Assembly: GCA_963678705.1 (NCBI GenBank)
Contig: OY783209.1
Span: forward strand, 2,480,001 to 2,544,000
Length of the DNA: 64,000 nucleotides
Source of the DNA: Panorpa germanica
Taxonomy: Eukaryota; Arthropoda; Insecta; Mecoptera; Panorpidae
Direction: 5' to 3'
Position numbers and translations under genes: made by a program. A model generated the notes under the pieces. It was not told where the DNA came from. It made no database searches and saw nothing but the letters and a program-made list of their open reading frames with translations. Shown one piece after another: positions 12,651-25,849 of this stretch; the first letter of the stretch is position 1, and each line of letters begins with the position of its first letter.

Positions 12651-13319
12651 GGTCCTTTATACGTGAAAAAAGTTTCAATACTCCTTGCGGTATAAAATTT
12701 TAGATTTTGATTGTTGCTTATTTAACATACGAACCCTATAACGATATAACGATGGAAATTTTCCTTCGATTGTTTTGAAAAATATATTATCAAAATTGAG
12801 AATATGTCAAATCATGTCCTGTAAAGAAAATTATAACTCTATAGTATTCGTTTAGTGGCCCAAAATATGTTGAAAGTGAGCTAATTTTAATCCCTAATTT
12901 AATAGTAGTGAATGAGAAACGTGAAACCTGCACGACAGGACGAAAGAGAGCACTTCTTATCAACTAGTTTTTATTGTACACATAGTATTAACATGTTAGT
13001 TTATATAGGAGGATCTTTCTGTAGGTTGAGAACGACTGCTCCTTGTGAACGACGTTAGGTTTATTTAACGTAACGTTTTTAGATGTTACATAACATTTTT
13101 AAGGTTAATTTATTGTAACATTACATAACAAACATTATCTATCTTTAAAAAAAACTATATTATTGATATATGTATTTATTATTTCATGTAAACATGAAAA
13201 CGTAACATTAGGTAAAAAATACTACGTTAAACAATACATGAGTTTATGTTTAGAGGGATATATCTGTATAATATAATGGGAAGAGGGGAGGGGTTCGAAA
13301 ACCATTAAATTTGTATTAC

Positions 13320-13440
13320 ATAATTTATGAATGCCCCTTAATATAATTTAAGATTACATAACAAAAGTTACCCTTCGGCATAAATTTAAACATTCTAAAG
13401 TTAATGATCGATAAATATGACATTCTCCCTTAATATGTTT
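13320..13440 (+). repeat. weak dispersed repeat shared with 47520..47640
   Basis: TTAATATAATTTAAGATTACATAACAAAAGTTA in this copy resembles a similar phrase at about 47527, and both are followed by a diverged AT-rich stretch. Nearby ATTACGTTAAA motifs also recur at 13215 and 47700. The similarity is modest and no ends can be set. Confidence 0.35.
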
Positions 13441-14339
13441 TTCTTTTAATTGAATTCGTATTACAAGATATTAACCTCAAGCAATAAGCTCTTATAAATC
13501 TTGTAATACGACAGAGCTTTAAAGTAGAGCTTTAATTAACTCAATAAACAAAGCTTATCATTTTGATGGATGTTGTTTAAATTATAATGAAATGTCAACA
13601 GACGTGAAGCTTTCTTTGACGTCATTCGAGTTTTCTTACAAGTAAATGAATGGTCGGATGTTGTACGGGTACTTGTCAGATTAAAATAAATACCGAAGGA
13701 AATTGTTTATTAAAATGAGTAAGCATGAGCAAATTCAGTGTTCATTGCAAAACGGTAGAAGAGGACACTGAATTCACTGACAATCAGTTGAACAAATTGG
13801 GACAATAACCTAGTGACTTTAATAATAAAAATTTTATTTCTTAATTTTTTTTCTGTGTATTTTCTTCCATGGCAACCACACCCGCTCCCGACGCTCATGA
13901 CTACGAGATAACATTCTTGAAAAATGTTGTATCTAATAATATTTTCATTTATTTTAATTCAGTTATTTTTAACATAAATTTGAATAAATTAGTATTCTCG
14001 AAAATGAAATGAAAAAATAATATTGCTTTGAAACGTTTTGATGAATTTCTTGGAACGATTAGTCTGCATTACTTATAATAAATTGTAGAAGTTGAAAATA
14101 GGGAGGACGACGTTAGTATAAATATATGCAGGGCGTTGAGAGACATAACTGGGCCCGGGGAAGTTTAATTTGCCTATTGTCTGGGCATCTATGCAAATCA
14201 AACCCGGGAATTTAATAAAATAGAAACCACAACATATATCAAACCCTAAAAAACCCAATTTGACAAATAGTGAAATAACGCATACATTTTGAAATTTGAA
14301 AATATTTTTTATTTTTTTAATGAAATCAAAAAGTTATTT

Positions 14340-14812
14340 CTAAAGCCGCATTCCCACGAACTGTTTTGATATTTAATTAACTGTTTTTATTAATATTGCA
14401 ATCTAGATTTCCGATTTCGTTTAAGCATTCCTTTTCACATTTGTGTTTTAATTTAAGTTTAGTTAATTTAGTTGGTGCGTATGCATCGTTAGTAATATAA
14501 ATTTTGACAGTTGAACAAAATTGTATGCGAAATAATTAAAATAGCTGTTTTTAACAACAATTAGTAATAGAAATTGTTTTCACTACTATATTTTTAAAAA
14601 ACTGACATTAAACTTCTTTTAAAAGTAAATCCAACTGCATTTTGACAGATTGTCACATTTTGGAGGTTATAATACGAGTATAATATAGTTTTTCTTAATT
14701 TAATATTTTTACTAAGAAAACTTAAAAGATAAATTAAATTAAAAATGGTACTGTGACAACTACTGTTTTGTACAAAGTACAAAATAAAATTAAAGCAGTG
14801 AGTGGGAATGAT
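14340..14812. mobile_element. miniature inverted-repeat element (family E), copy 1
   Basis: About 470 bp, matching 40444..40946 over most of its length, for example TTTAGTTGGTGCGTATGCAT. The ends are inverted: GCATTCCCACGAACTG on the left, CATTCCCACTCACTG on the right (reverse strand). No target duplication is clear. Confidence 0.72.
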
Positions 14813-15039
14813 ACTTAAGATTCAAATATTCAAGTTTTAATTTATTTAATATCATTAGGTTTAGCGAATAAATTCTCTTACTTAATTAAAAAACAGAAAA
14901 AAAATACTCAAGTTTAATTGAAAAATAGAATTAAAAATTGAAATGAAATTAAGTATTAAATATTTTATTAAATTTAAATCTAAAATATTAAACAAACTTC
15001 GATAGACCGGGGAAAACTCTGGTATAGATATATTTGTAT

Positions 15040-16590
15040 CAACAGCTTATACATAATGCGGGCGATACCCTTCGATATAAGACGTTTAAAGCACATTTAC
15101 TTTGTTGACTTAACGGTGTCCATAAAAGCTCTGTTTGTTCTTACAGGGTGCACTAAAATATGGTCTGCTCCAATAAAAAGTACACAGCATTTTATAGAGA
15201 AATTACTTTTTATGTTCGTTGTCCGAGAGTACATCTGTGCAGTACATTCAGTAATTACGTTGGTTTTTACTTCTTTAATGTTACTGTCTTAGATAATAAC
15301 GCCATAAAGGCTGCTGTTTATCTTGATTGTGTAAATATGTACCATTACTGTTTAATGACACGTCACCTCTTATTTTCTTTTTAATTATATGTTGTAAATA
15401 TGATGCATCCTTTAATAATCCTTGAATTAACAAATAATTAGAACATTGAATTTGAAAATAATTAAACACTCTCTCAACCACCTTCTTTGTTTCTATCTCT
15501 CTTTCTTTCTATACAATAAGAATGATGGTGTATTATAATCGTATATAGAGCATATTTACACCGTCATTCTTTGTAATTTGAATATGTTATTATTAAAATA
15601 AAATCTAAGCTCGTAACCCTTCTACCTTTGCCTCTCTCTCTCTCTCTCTCTCTCTTTGTGTTATTTAATTTTCTTTTTCCATTTTCCATGCTTGAATCAT
15701 TTTTCATTTTACAACCACATTAAAATAAATTTACAGCACGCTTAAAAAGATCAAAGGCGGAATGGAATAAAAGAAATGGACACACACACATATATAGGTA
15801 CACACTAGAACCAATTTTGAGCTTGAAAGCTTTATTAACATTGAGTAATAAAAAGCTTTATGAATGTGTAGTACGATATTATATATCAAGGGTATTTATT
15901 TATTAATTCTGAAATGGTATAACATGCTGGTTGTGAAATTGTCTAGCTGAAATTGGTTCTACCAAAGGTATTTTGAATCTAAGAAATTAAGGAAAGAGAA
16001 TGTAGAAAAGACCTGTTACTATTTTCATATTTATTAAAAACTAACTGACACGACGGACGAAATACTTTTGGTCTTGTCCAAATTTCAATAAATTCTTTCA
16101 CAATACAACTGAAAATAAACAACTTTTTTTTTATTTTGTAATATTATGCCACGTTACAATCTGTTACAACAAGTACCTATGCTAAAAATGAAAATTTAAC
16201 TTAGATAAATATAGTCGTCCAATGAAGGTTATATCTATGAATAACAATTAAAAACGTTGTGGTAGCTTTAACACATGTCTTTTTAGTCCTTTAAAGTCAG
16301 AAGTATGTTTATCTAGTAAATTCGCAGCTAGATAGTTTGGATGATGGTTGCTGCTGGTATCTTTGGCTGAATTTGCTAATTTCTTCTTTCACAGGTGAAC
16401 TGCCGAAGTCGTGGTTGACGAATGTGTTGCTTATGAACCACGAGATATCCATAATGGTTCTTACTGTCCTTAACTGAAATCTTTCTACTATTTCTACGTT
16501 TGAAACACTAGATGTTCCTCAATGCCGTAACTCCAGACAGGGAAATAAACAACTGAACCAATTTTTCGTTACTATTAGCTTTATTCATGA
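15040..16590. other. no gene recognised
   Basis: Apart from the microsatellite at 15630 I see no element ends or coding motifs. The 78- and 74-residue plus-strand frames near 15056..15384 overlap each other and lack any family pattern. Confidence 0.45.
15630..15656. repeat. TC microsatellite
   Basis: About twelve TC dinucleotides, preceded by other pyrimidine-rich sequence around 15480..15515. Confidence 0.88.
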
Positions 16591-16599
16591 TTTGACTTT

Positions 16600-16890
16600 T
16601 TTGATGCAACTGTGTTGGTAGTGAGAGAACACACGTGTATACGAGTGAGAGAACACACATTATACAAACGAAACTAAACTGATTTCAAATTGGTTTTGAC
16701 CACGTTTTGAGCGACTGTGTTTCTTGATCGCAGGGCACGTTGCATGCTTTTAATCTCCTATTATGCTATTGTTACAAATACTATAGAGTCACGAAACACA
16801 GCTCGACATGGCTCGTTTTTCGTTTTCGTTGGAAACTTCGTTGCGTGACTAGTTTGCTATCAGTCGACCCGTGTGCAGATGGCCCAAATC
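16600..16890 (+). mobile_element. Harbinger-like miniature element (family F), copy 1, deleted
   Basis: It shares GTGAGAGAACACACGTGTAT, GAGCGACTGTGTTTCTTG and CATGGCTCGTTTTTCGTTTT with copies at 42955 and 53701. The middle part, encoding a conserved peptide frame in the other copies, is deleted here. The right end TCGACCCGTGTGCAGATGGCC fits the family's terminus. Confidence 0.68.
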
Positions 16891-17739
16891 GTTCGGCCGA
16901 TTCAGTTTCTTCTACAAGGTCGGTGAGTACAGCAACTCGCCGATTATATAAGAAAAATATTAGGAGTAGTAAAAGAAATACCTAATTGGCTTGTATTTTT
17001 CGTCGATAACAATAGGTGCAAACCTTTTTTATCATAAATCGATAATTAAAATTATTTGGGCGATGAAAAAATTCATCAAAATATCTTAGCATATAATAAA
17101 TAAACTAAACAAATTAAAAAAAAAATCGTCGTTTAACTTTCATGAACAAAAATCAGTTTAAGAAAAAACTGTTAAACTTCCTAGTCAACTCTAGTGCGAT
17201 GAATACAGAAAGCGACTTAAAATCATAAAGAGATTCTCTATAGATATTTAAGATGTACCTTTTGCGGTTGTTTATACAATACTTCAAAAACATTCTTTTC
17301 CATTTCCGCATTTCAACAAGTGTTTTTGATGTGATATCTTTTTTATAAAGCAGATTATTTGAGTTGTTGAATTCTTTTTCCGTTTTAATGAGAATTAATG
17401 CTTTCTGTATCTCCATTACGACTTTGACACGAATAAATATGATACGCTATCTCAGTGGGTGGTTGTTGTTGGATTGGGGAATGATACAGACCTATTAATT
17501 TACATCATGTGAAAAGATACACAGAGATAGCAGATGAATAAAAAAAACATCGATTTGATAAATAAAATGTATGATTTGACATTGATATCATTGATTAATT
17601 GTATCTGCCAATGGTTTTTGAACTGATCAATGGTGTTTGAATGTGCGAATGTCCTAATGTTATCTCGGCATTTATGTAAAGAAAGAGTGTGCAAAATTTC
17701 AAAAGAATCGGTTCAGTAGATTTTGAGCTAGAGTAAAAC

Positions 17740-17845
17740 GCGTTTGAGAGGTGAAGACTTAAAACTCTATATCTCCGGCAGTTTTACTCCAATCGATTTC
17801 AAATTTTCTCATAATAAACTTAATACGTTGTACATTTATATAAAT
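17740..17845 (+). repeat. dispersed repeat G, copy 1
   Basis: GAGGTGAAGACTTAAAACTC, CAGTTTTACTCCAAT and AATAAACTTAATACGTTGTA match the reverse strand of 43950..44042. The preceding AGAATCGGTTCAGTAGATTT is a phrase common in insect miniature elements. Confidence 0.65.
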
Positions 17846-19299
17846 AAATAAAGAAAAGTTGAAACCTTACCCTCTCCCAATCTTAAAGAAGGACATAAGA
17901 CAAAAAGTCTGAGAGAAGGACGGTTGGCAACACTAATTACACTTAAATACTTTAAGCTCTGGTAATACTATTATTATTTTTATTTATAAATATAATTGAC
18001 TCCATCTATCTGTTGGTAGAGATTTCAACTTCACGCTCACATTCAAGTTTGGAATTGTATTACATTGTGGCCTGACGCCGCGCCGTTTTAAATGAGCTTT
18101 TCAACTTGTTCTAGTTTAATTTTCATTCAGTAAACAATGGCAAACAAACGTTATTTTAATTAAAGTTTGTTGCGCCTCTTTTATCTGTTTCCACTTCAGT
18201 AAAATGAAAACTACAACTATACGAAAACGGGTCTAGTAAACTTCTCTTGCTATCATGTTTTTAAAATAGATAGTATTGCAGTAGTTCTGTTATTTTGTAC
18301 AAGCCAAAGTTATTAAGTCAACAACGTTCGATTAAGCATGGTTATTTTTTACATATTAATTACGTCACATGCAAAGGGGGAGGAAGAGACCAATAAACAC
18401 TTTCCACCGTATGTAATCCGAGCGGCGAGCTTCAAGTATTCTTATTCCAAGACACATGTGCAAGTATTGAGATAGCGCCCACTTCTGAGTTTGACTATAA
18501 TCGGAGATGTGTGTACACAAAGTACTCGTTATTTACTATAAATAACTTATATTAAATTAAATTAAAAAAAGTATATAAATACTTATTTGCTTTTCAGTAA
18601 AAATTACTTAAGTGTGTTCCATGTTTTTGTTCGCTAGGATTTCCTACCCACCATTTGTAAAGTGTAATGAATGAGTTATTTTTTGCTCTCATTTCTCTTT
18701 CTTTTTTTATTAAAGCTCCGACTCAACTTTGAAACTTTAATAGTATATATTAAAGAGCTTTATTGTAGTCATATACGAGTATGGTATACCTACCCTTCAT
18801 TTAGCAGTATTTATTGTTTCAGAAAGCACAGAAAGTGCTCAAGGGCAAGGACGATTACCCTTATAGATATGGTAAAACGCTTTTAAGTTCTAAGCATTGT
18901 GCATCACCATATTCCGTGGACTCCAGACAAAACAATCTGTAATTGAGTTGTACAATAAATAGGCACGTTTTATAAAGCTCTTTTGTCTCTTTCTAGTTAC
19001 TACTGTAGTACACTATCTCGCTCTAACTTTATGTAACCACAGAGTTTACTTTGTATTCAGTCAAATCTTTTGTGAATTGGCGGTGTATTGCGATTGATAA
19101 TGAAATTTCATTTAACCATGAAACTTCTGCATGGATTACTACGATTGTTACATTGGAATTGCGTGAGAAGATGGGAAGCACAGGTGCTAGTGTGTCTAGT
19201 AAGTTTTTCTCAAAATGGTGTTTTCAAAAACGGTGACAAAGATTACTCGGAAACGGCTGAACCGATCAGTCTCAAATTTTAACACAAGCTTCTTAAGTA

Positions 19300-19700
19300 T
19301 ATTTTTTAGAAATTAATCGAAGGTTTTATCTCACCGATAATTTTTTTTTTTATAAACAATTTAAGGCCAAAAATTTTGTCAAAAATCGATTTTTTTTTGA
19401 GAAGCCGCTATTTTGTCAAAAAAAATTATTTTACCTAATCCTTCGATTAATTTCTAGATTATACATTACTTTAACGAAATCCGTTTGGTTTTTTCATTTT
19501 AAATAATCCAGTCCAGAGATATAACGGTCACCGCAAGATGCTTTTTTTGGGAGGAGCTCCTGGAGATCAGCTATAGCAGCTTCCCAATTAATAATTTTGC
19601 AAATATATATTTTTTTAAATACAGTTAAAAGTTACCATAACATGTGTACAAATTTTTACGTTAATGCAATTAATAGTTTTCTCAGAAATATTATTTTTTA
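19300..19700 (+). repeat. dispersed repeat H, copy 1
   Basis: About 400 bp aligns with the reverse strand of 46100..46510. Shared phrases include AACGGTCACCGCAAGATGC (one mismatch), GGAGCTCC and ACATGTGTACAAATTTTTAC. The larger element probably starts near 19040 and ends near 19760. Confidence 0.75.
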
Positions 19701-20621
19701 AAATGGCTTTTTTGGGACTAATAACTGAATATATCCTCTTATGTGGACTTACAACACGGTTTAAGTATTCTTCAAATAAAGAAAAAAAACCATTTTATAT
19801 TGTGGGATTAATCTATGTGCACTGAAAGAGTGTAATTTTATTAATTTTTCTGCACAGTCTATCGATTACAGTGTTGTTTCTGACACTAAATTTTTACTTT
19901 ATGTTATTATGACAAAATTGGTGTAAAACTGTAAAATCAGGGCAACACTGTACGGTGCTGAACTGACAATGAAATTAAATCGTGAAAAGCAAACGCAATT
20001 AATCTGTTATTTTAAAACACTATTCTGAGTTAAATTTCTATGAATTCTCTTCTTATTTAATTTTATTCTATTCGCTAAAAGTAAATGTTAACTATATTCT
20101 AGATATCGCGTTACACAGATTGAGTATCTCTGTACTAAATTCATAAAGTGATAAAAATGGAATATCAATAAGGCAGTAGAAAAATAACAAATAGCTGGTT
20201 GGCTGCAGACAGCCAGTGAGATGGATTTATAAACGCGTGGATATAATATAGCTGGTGAATTTATAAAGAATTGTGACTGTCTGGAAATCTTATACCGTAC
20301 CGTATCGTCTCTTATTCATTTATGAAAATATCTAAAAATAGATAAAATTTTACATAGTATAATAGAAAAACATGTGATAGAGGTAAATGGTTCAAATCTT
20401 CAACATTATCAACACTTACAATGCAAGAAACATTTCGAATATAAGAATGAAATTGTATTGGAGATCTTGAAATACAAAATATATAAAAAGATTTTGCACA
20501 CACCTGCTCCAGCAGAAATTAAATTTGTGGAAAAATAGAATCTGAACGCACCATTCTACATGGTGTTTTAAATTAAGTATGACATAAGATATGAAAATAA
20601 ATTTATTGCAATAGTTCTACA

Positions 20622-20807
20622 CAGTGCCGAATTTAGAGGTGTGGAGGCCGTGAGGCAACGAAGGAGCGGAGGCCCCTAATTATTTTCCGAATAAAAGGAA
20701 CATTTTTTTCGGTAAAGTTTTTCAAAAATTTAGTGCTTTGATCTCTATTGTGGAGGCCCCTTTCTTGTGGATGCCCCGGGGCAGTAGTCCCGCCAAATCC
20801 GGGATTG
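20622..20807. mobile_element. hAT-type miniature element (family C, copy 2)
   Basis: 186 bp with an exact 8-bp target duplication GTTCTACA at 20614..20621 and 20808..20815. The ends read CAGTGCCGAATTT on the left and CAATCCCGGATTT on the right (reverse strand). It shares its GC-rich interior with 9467..9694. A 61-residue minus-strand frame over it is accidental. Confidence 0.88.
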
Positions 20808-20824
20808 GTTCTACACATATTTTT

Positions 20825-21120
20825 TCGTATCGTAGTTGTGTCGAATAGCCTGATTACGATTTGAGTAAGATTTTTCGAAGTACGTTCTAAGCCACATGTA
20901 GAAAATACATTTAGATACGTTCAGGAAAAGAAATTTCGTTTTTAAATTTTAAAGCTTAAGTTTATGGGGTGGGGTAATGCTTTTTTGCTTCTGAAACTTA
21001 CGCCTCCGTTTTTGATCCAAAATGCCTTCGAAACGAACACGGAAACTTTTTTTGTTGTCCATAAGTCACTCTATATCGCCTAAATTTCGATTCCTGTACT
21101 AGATCGAGTTCCAGAATATC
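20825..21120 (-). repeat. dispersed repeat B, copy 2 (inverted)
   Basis: Reverse-oriented partner of 3955..4190, starting just beyond the hAT-type miniature element at 20622..20807. No coding frame is shared between the two copies. Confidence 0.7.
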
Positions 21121-21129
21121 GTATTGGGA

Positions 21130-22440
21130 TTATATGCGCTTCGGATCCAAATTGTTTATAGGGAGACCACCCTACAACGCGAATTAGAGCTGTGTCAATT
21201 CATGCAACGCAACCAGAATATAAAGAAATGAAAAGCTAAATTAAATACTAAATTTTTGTTAAGTGATTCTAAATTAATTTGTGAATTATTAACATTTTTA
21301 AAAAATAGCAAAATAGGTTTATAAATATTATATCATAATTCCGCTGAATACAAAATGTAATTTCATTATGTACCTAATTCTGTTACATTGTTTTTAAATA
21401 AATAAAAAAGACTTGAAAAATCTTTTATTAATATATTAACTTAGTATGTCAAACCACTATGTCGAAAGTTAACTGTTTAAAAAATATTATGTAAAACGTA
21501 AACTTTTTTCTGTAAAATAAACTTTACATATACGTAATTATGCCTAGCGGGTTTAATGTTGGTGGATATGATAATCCATATCAAAGCATAATAAGAAGAA
21601 ATTTTCGTAAATGACAAGCTTAACACAACATAAGTCAAATTTCATTCTTTATTTCCATATCCTAAAAAAGAAATTCTAAATTCTAATTCTAAGTTTCAAA
21701 ATAAACTGAGTAATGGGTGTGGGAGGGTAGATGGTATAACTGGGCGTTAATAATATTTAACTTAGCGTTGATTTCGATATAGTAACATTTTATTACACGG
21801 TTGAATATACAATAGTTAAACTTCTTCCAGACTAATAACAATATTATATCATGCATAAAACAAAATGAAAATATATAAATCATTCCAACTTTATGAGCTT
21901 CTAAGTTTTTAAGAGCTTTTCACTGTATCCACTGTATATTAAGACAAAACAATATTCCATGAATATCTCTATATTTTTCAAACTTTTTATTTTGAATTAA
22001 TTTTAACAATTATTTTGTAATTAAGTTTATTCCTTTCGTAATGTTTGCAGAGCTATTATTTTTAGACTCCTCCGCTAAACTTTTTGTGAAACTCTTCCCT
22101 TCTATGTATTGCTATCTCTTTTATACAACAGAGTGTAATAAGAAGACAGTGATTTTTAATGAATAAAAATTTTTTTCAACTAAGGATTTAGAAATTTTTC
22201 AAATTTTGCCGCAAATAGGGTTTATACTCGTATAAAAATACATTTTTCGTTACGCGACTTTTGTTTTACGGTCAACTTTTAATTTCGGCTAGAAAGTATC
22301 GAGACTAATAAGCGAGGTGTGCAAACTAAGACCACTTTTTTAATAACTTTTTAAAGTGCCCATCAAAATTGGGCAATACATTGTCCTTTAAAAATCGTCT
22401 AATATTAACGAGTGCCCTTAAGTTTACAATGTAAAAAAAC
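21130..22440. other. no feature recognised
   Basis: AT-rich sequence with short accidental frames only. Patches at 22130..22400 resemble miniature-element interiors (GTTTATACTCGTATAAAAAT) but no ends were found. Confidence 0.45.
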
Positions 22441-22453
22441 GCATCTTTTAATA

Positions 22454-22622
22454 TTAGGCTAAGGCAGCACTGCGAAAAGAAAAACGCGGAAATAATTATA
22501 ATAAATATATAAATAATAATTTCCGTGCGACTTTTAAAACAGCAGAGTGCATAAATGATTTAATATATTACAGAATTACGCATTTATTATTCTATTCTTT
22601 TCACAGTGCGGACTTAGTCTAA
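22454..22622. mobile_element. miniature inverted-repeat element, 169 bp
   Basis: The inverted ends are TTAGGCTAAGGCAGCACTGC and TTAGACTAAGTCCGCACTGT, both continuing GAAAAGAA. The interior is AT-rich. The target duplication is unclear, perhaps TA or absent. Confidence 0.7.
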
Positions 22623-22869
22623 GAAAGAGGCGTCTAACGCTCTTTTTCGACCAATTTTTTTACAGTGTACATAACAAACTTTCTTTAAAAAAATTGACTT
22701 TATTTTTTTAGATTCGTCAATCAATGATAAAACAATTTATATTTTAAACAAATACTTACAATAAATTTATCCAATTCAATATAGATTTAAAAAATAACTA
22801 TAAATTCCACTAAGTTATTCAGCTATTATCACAACCACGATATATTTATTAATTATGTAAATAAGCCAT

Positions 22870-23150
22870 CACCAAACCAGCAAGTACGACACTCTGGTGC
22901 GTTGTTTGTCACCAGGTTGTGTGCACTGAACTCCGTTACTTCCAAGTGTCACTGAGAACGTCGTATGATAAACTGACGACGCCGACGCGACGCAGCGATA
23001 TGACGCTTAGCGAATAGAACAGAACAGAACTCTGATCACACTGTTCGCCGTATCGCACTATATGAAGTGACATGCACTACACCGCAGTCCGCCAGCAACA
23101 GACACTACTAGACACAACGCACACAACTAGACTGGACTCGTTGCAAAATA
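22870..23150. promoter_or_regulatory. GC-rich island, possible promoter or 5' exon of a neighbouring gene
   Basis: This 280-bp stretch is far richer in GC and CpG than its surroundings, with clusters such as GACGCCGACGCGACGCAGCG. On the minus strand several TCAGT-type initiator matches occur (GTCGTCAGTTTATC, GTTCTCAGTGACAC, GAGTTCAGTGCACA). A 44-codon frame starts at an ATG in that strand but shows no recognised motif. It would fit the first exon of a gene running leftward, downstream of hh. No such gene's coding exons are visible, so this is only a candidate. Confidence 0.35.
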
Positions 23151-23692
23151 GGTTCGGAATTAGTAGTTGATGTAACAAAACAATTTAAAGCTTCATGTGG
23201 TCAATGGGTTGTGTGCATATCAGGCGCTTTAAGTGTTTTATTAGTGTAGCGATTCTGTAAAATTATGTTAAACAATTTTATATATTTACAGTTCAGTTTA
23301 TATTATACATTTCTTATGTATATTTTAAAAAAACCTAGCTAGAGCTATCATTATTTTAATTTTAAAGTTTCTGTTTATAAAATAGAGTTGGATAAAGAGT
23401 AATCTTGTTTTATATTTTCCAAAAAGGGGAAAAGCACTTCTTTTAAATGGTCTTAAAACTAACTTATAACTATTATATATAACTAACTTAAAATTATTTA
23501 TCTAATACATTATAGTTTGGCATTGGGTATTTACCATACCACATTATATCTGGTGTGAACTTTCCTAAAGTATGATTATTATTCAGGGTCTAAAGCTCCC
23601 CTTTCAAATAAAAGGCAAGTTTTTATTTTACAGTACAATATATCAACTCTACCGATATATTTTACCAATTTCATGCTTTTTGTAATTGACTC

Positions 23693-23825
23693 CAGAGGCG
23701 TATCAAGTCAGGCCCTAAGAATTTTTTTTTTATCTAACAGAAAATTTGATGGCATTCATTTATCGGCTCCCGATTTTCTTCGGGGCACCGTCTGATAGTG
23801 TGGCTTGCCAGTTAGTCCACCTCTG
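23693..23825. mobile_element. hAT-type miniature element, 133 bp
   Basis: The left end starts CAGAGGCGTATCAAG; the right end reads CAGAGGTGGACTAAC on the reverse strand. The flanks are ATTGACTC and ATTGAATC, a 7-of-8 target duplication. It contains GGCCC and GGGGCACC motifs common near hAT ends. Confidence 0.8.
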
Positions 23826-24339
23826 ATTGAATCAACAGACTAATTAATGAATATTTACATTATTCAAAGCTCAGCGTCCGAGCGAAAGTTTTTGCGGTAA
23901 AACGCGTGTACCTTTAATAAACCCAACCCAACCCATCTGGGTGATAAATCTTCACACGGCTGCAAAGAAGATGAGTACTAACCTCTGTGTAAATTTATTT
24001 TATTTAAAGGACTCACATTAGCAGAGTATTGGAAAACGAAAAGGAAAATCCCTAATTAAATAAAGCTGAAGTGAAAATCAAGTAGGAAAGTGTGTAGGAC
24101 GGAAAACAAACAAAAAGGAAAAGCGTTTGGGTCGTTTTACAATGTCTACAGGTTCATGTTTTTGTAGACCACATCGAAATAAGTCTTTGTCTGATATTTT
24201 CCGGCTACTAAACCAAATTCATGCTTCATCCAAGGTACATCGCTATAAACAAAATTTCTTTAAGTTTAAAAAAAAAGTTAAGTTTCATGAAAAACATGTC
24301 ATTGTTCGATATAGCTACAACAACGGTCTGCAAACTCGT

Positions 24340-24480
24340 ATGACTTAATTTCTATAAAACTGTGCAATATATTGATAAAGTTGACTACTAGGACCTTAAA
24401 TGTCCACTTATTTTTTAATTACTCGTTATATTTTAGAAGATATTAACAGTTAATATCACAGATATTAATAGTTATTTTTT
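24340..24480 (+). repeat. dispersed repeat I, copy 1
   Basis: AATTTCTATAAAACTG, AATATATTGATAAAGTT and AGATATTAACAGTTAA match the reverse strand of 47385..47500. To the right, at about 24815, lies GGGACACCCTGTATATAA, an end typical of mariner-like miniature elements. Confidence 0.5.
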
Positions 24481-25639
24481 TTAAATTTTATGGAAGAAAA
24501 TAATTTCGATTGATTTTTGTGTAAAAACTACTAGCATTCTGCGATTTTTAATGGTTGTGATGGATAGCTGTGCTATTTAGGTTGCCGATACAAAAAACAA
24601 ATCAGAAATATTTAAAAAATTGTGGTCATGGTAGTTAAAAACATCTAAAGGTGTTTCAATCTTCTAAAGATTTTTATTAATTTTTATAATTTCTAAACAA
24701 AAAGAGATAAATTTTTTTTTTCTTTTTTTCTCGTGTAGTCATTAGCAGGACCACCCTCTGGTGCCCGCTTATCGTTGAATTTTGGGACACCCTGTATATA
24801 ACGTCAAGTTCGCTAAGTTGCCTTCTCTTTTATACAACATACTTAACACAGAACTGTTATACATATAACAAATAACTGACCTATCCCTTCATAGTGCGAC
24901 ATATTACGTCATAAATATGGCCGACATCTGTAGCGTTAAAACTACTATTTCAATAAAAAATTTAAAAAATCTACCCCTAAAAAGTGAGTACACAAGCCCA
25001 TTTTGTGAAGATTTCTATATGGTCCATTTGGGTGTAAAAGGTGTCAACAGAAAAATATGAAAGTGTAGAAATTTATCATCTGTCTCGCCTGTCTCGGGGA
25101 GAGTGAACTGCCGGTATGAAATTTTATGACGAAATATATTAAGCATATGTATATATATTCTATCCATATCTCTAATTTGCTAAACAAACTGATCGTGAAG
25201 TGTGCTCATCCACTTCTAAAGCTTGTTGGGGGCAGCTGTACATTGTAATTTAATTAAACATATATCTATTTCCGCGATAATAAATCGCAGCTAACAATTC
25301 AATATAATCCAATAGGATAATCGCTAATCGCTGTTATCTCTGTGCGAATCTCTGGAATTAAAATTACATTTATTTCAAGCAGGTGAAATTAATGACTTGA
25401 CTTTTTGTTTCAAGCGGAAAGTTGTTGAATTAACTTTAATTGGAAATAAAACAAATATTGTCAGACATATTTCTTAGCTGAGTCTGGGTAGTGAGATTAT
25501 TCACTCCATTCTATAACAAGGATCGGTATTTATTTATTCCGTAACTGGTAAAGAAATAATATGTTGAAATAATATCATCACTTAAAAATGGTTTTGTGCT
25601 AGCAGGTCAAAGTTAATATTAAAAATTTGATAAGTTACT

Positions 25640-25840
25640 ATTAGTCGGACGATAGAGAGGGCGAGGGCATTGACAATTGACAATGACTGCTGTATCTTCG
25701 GGTTCGAACTCCGGACCGGAGCTATATTTTCTGAGTGTGGTTATTATTAATATACATAATCATAAAGTTATTAGGCACTCGACATATAAGAAACCACGGC
25801 ACGGTGATAACCCTACGTTGAATAAATTAAATTTTTAAAG
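25640..25840 (+). mobile_element. tRNA-derived SINE-like unit
   Basis: GGGTTCGAACTCC at about 25699 is a near-perfect RNA polymerase III B box. Upstream, GGGCGAGGGCATTGAC may be a degenerate A box at a suitable distance. The flanks do not fold as a tRNA, so this is better read as the head of a SINE. The tail has ACCACGGCACGGTGATAACC, which I do not recognise. Confidence 0.5.
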
Positions 25841-25849
25841 AAATTTTTA

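Noticed and set aside
25690-25720. Possible tRNA gene at GGGTTCGAACTCC
   Set aside because: No acceptor stem or anticodon arm can be folded around it; a SINE head explains it better.
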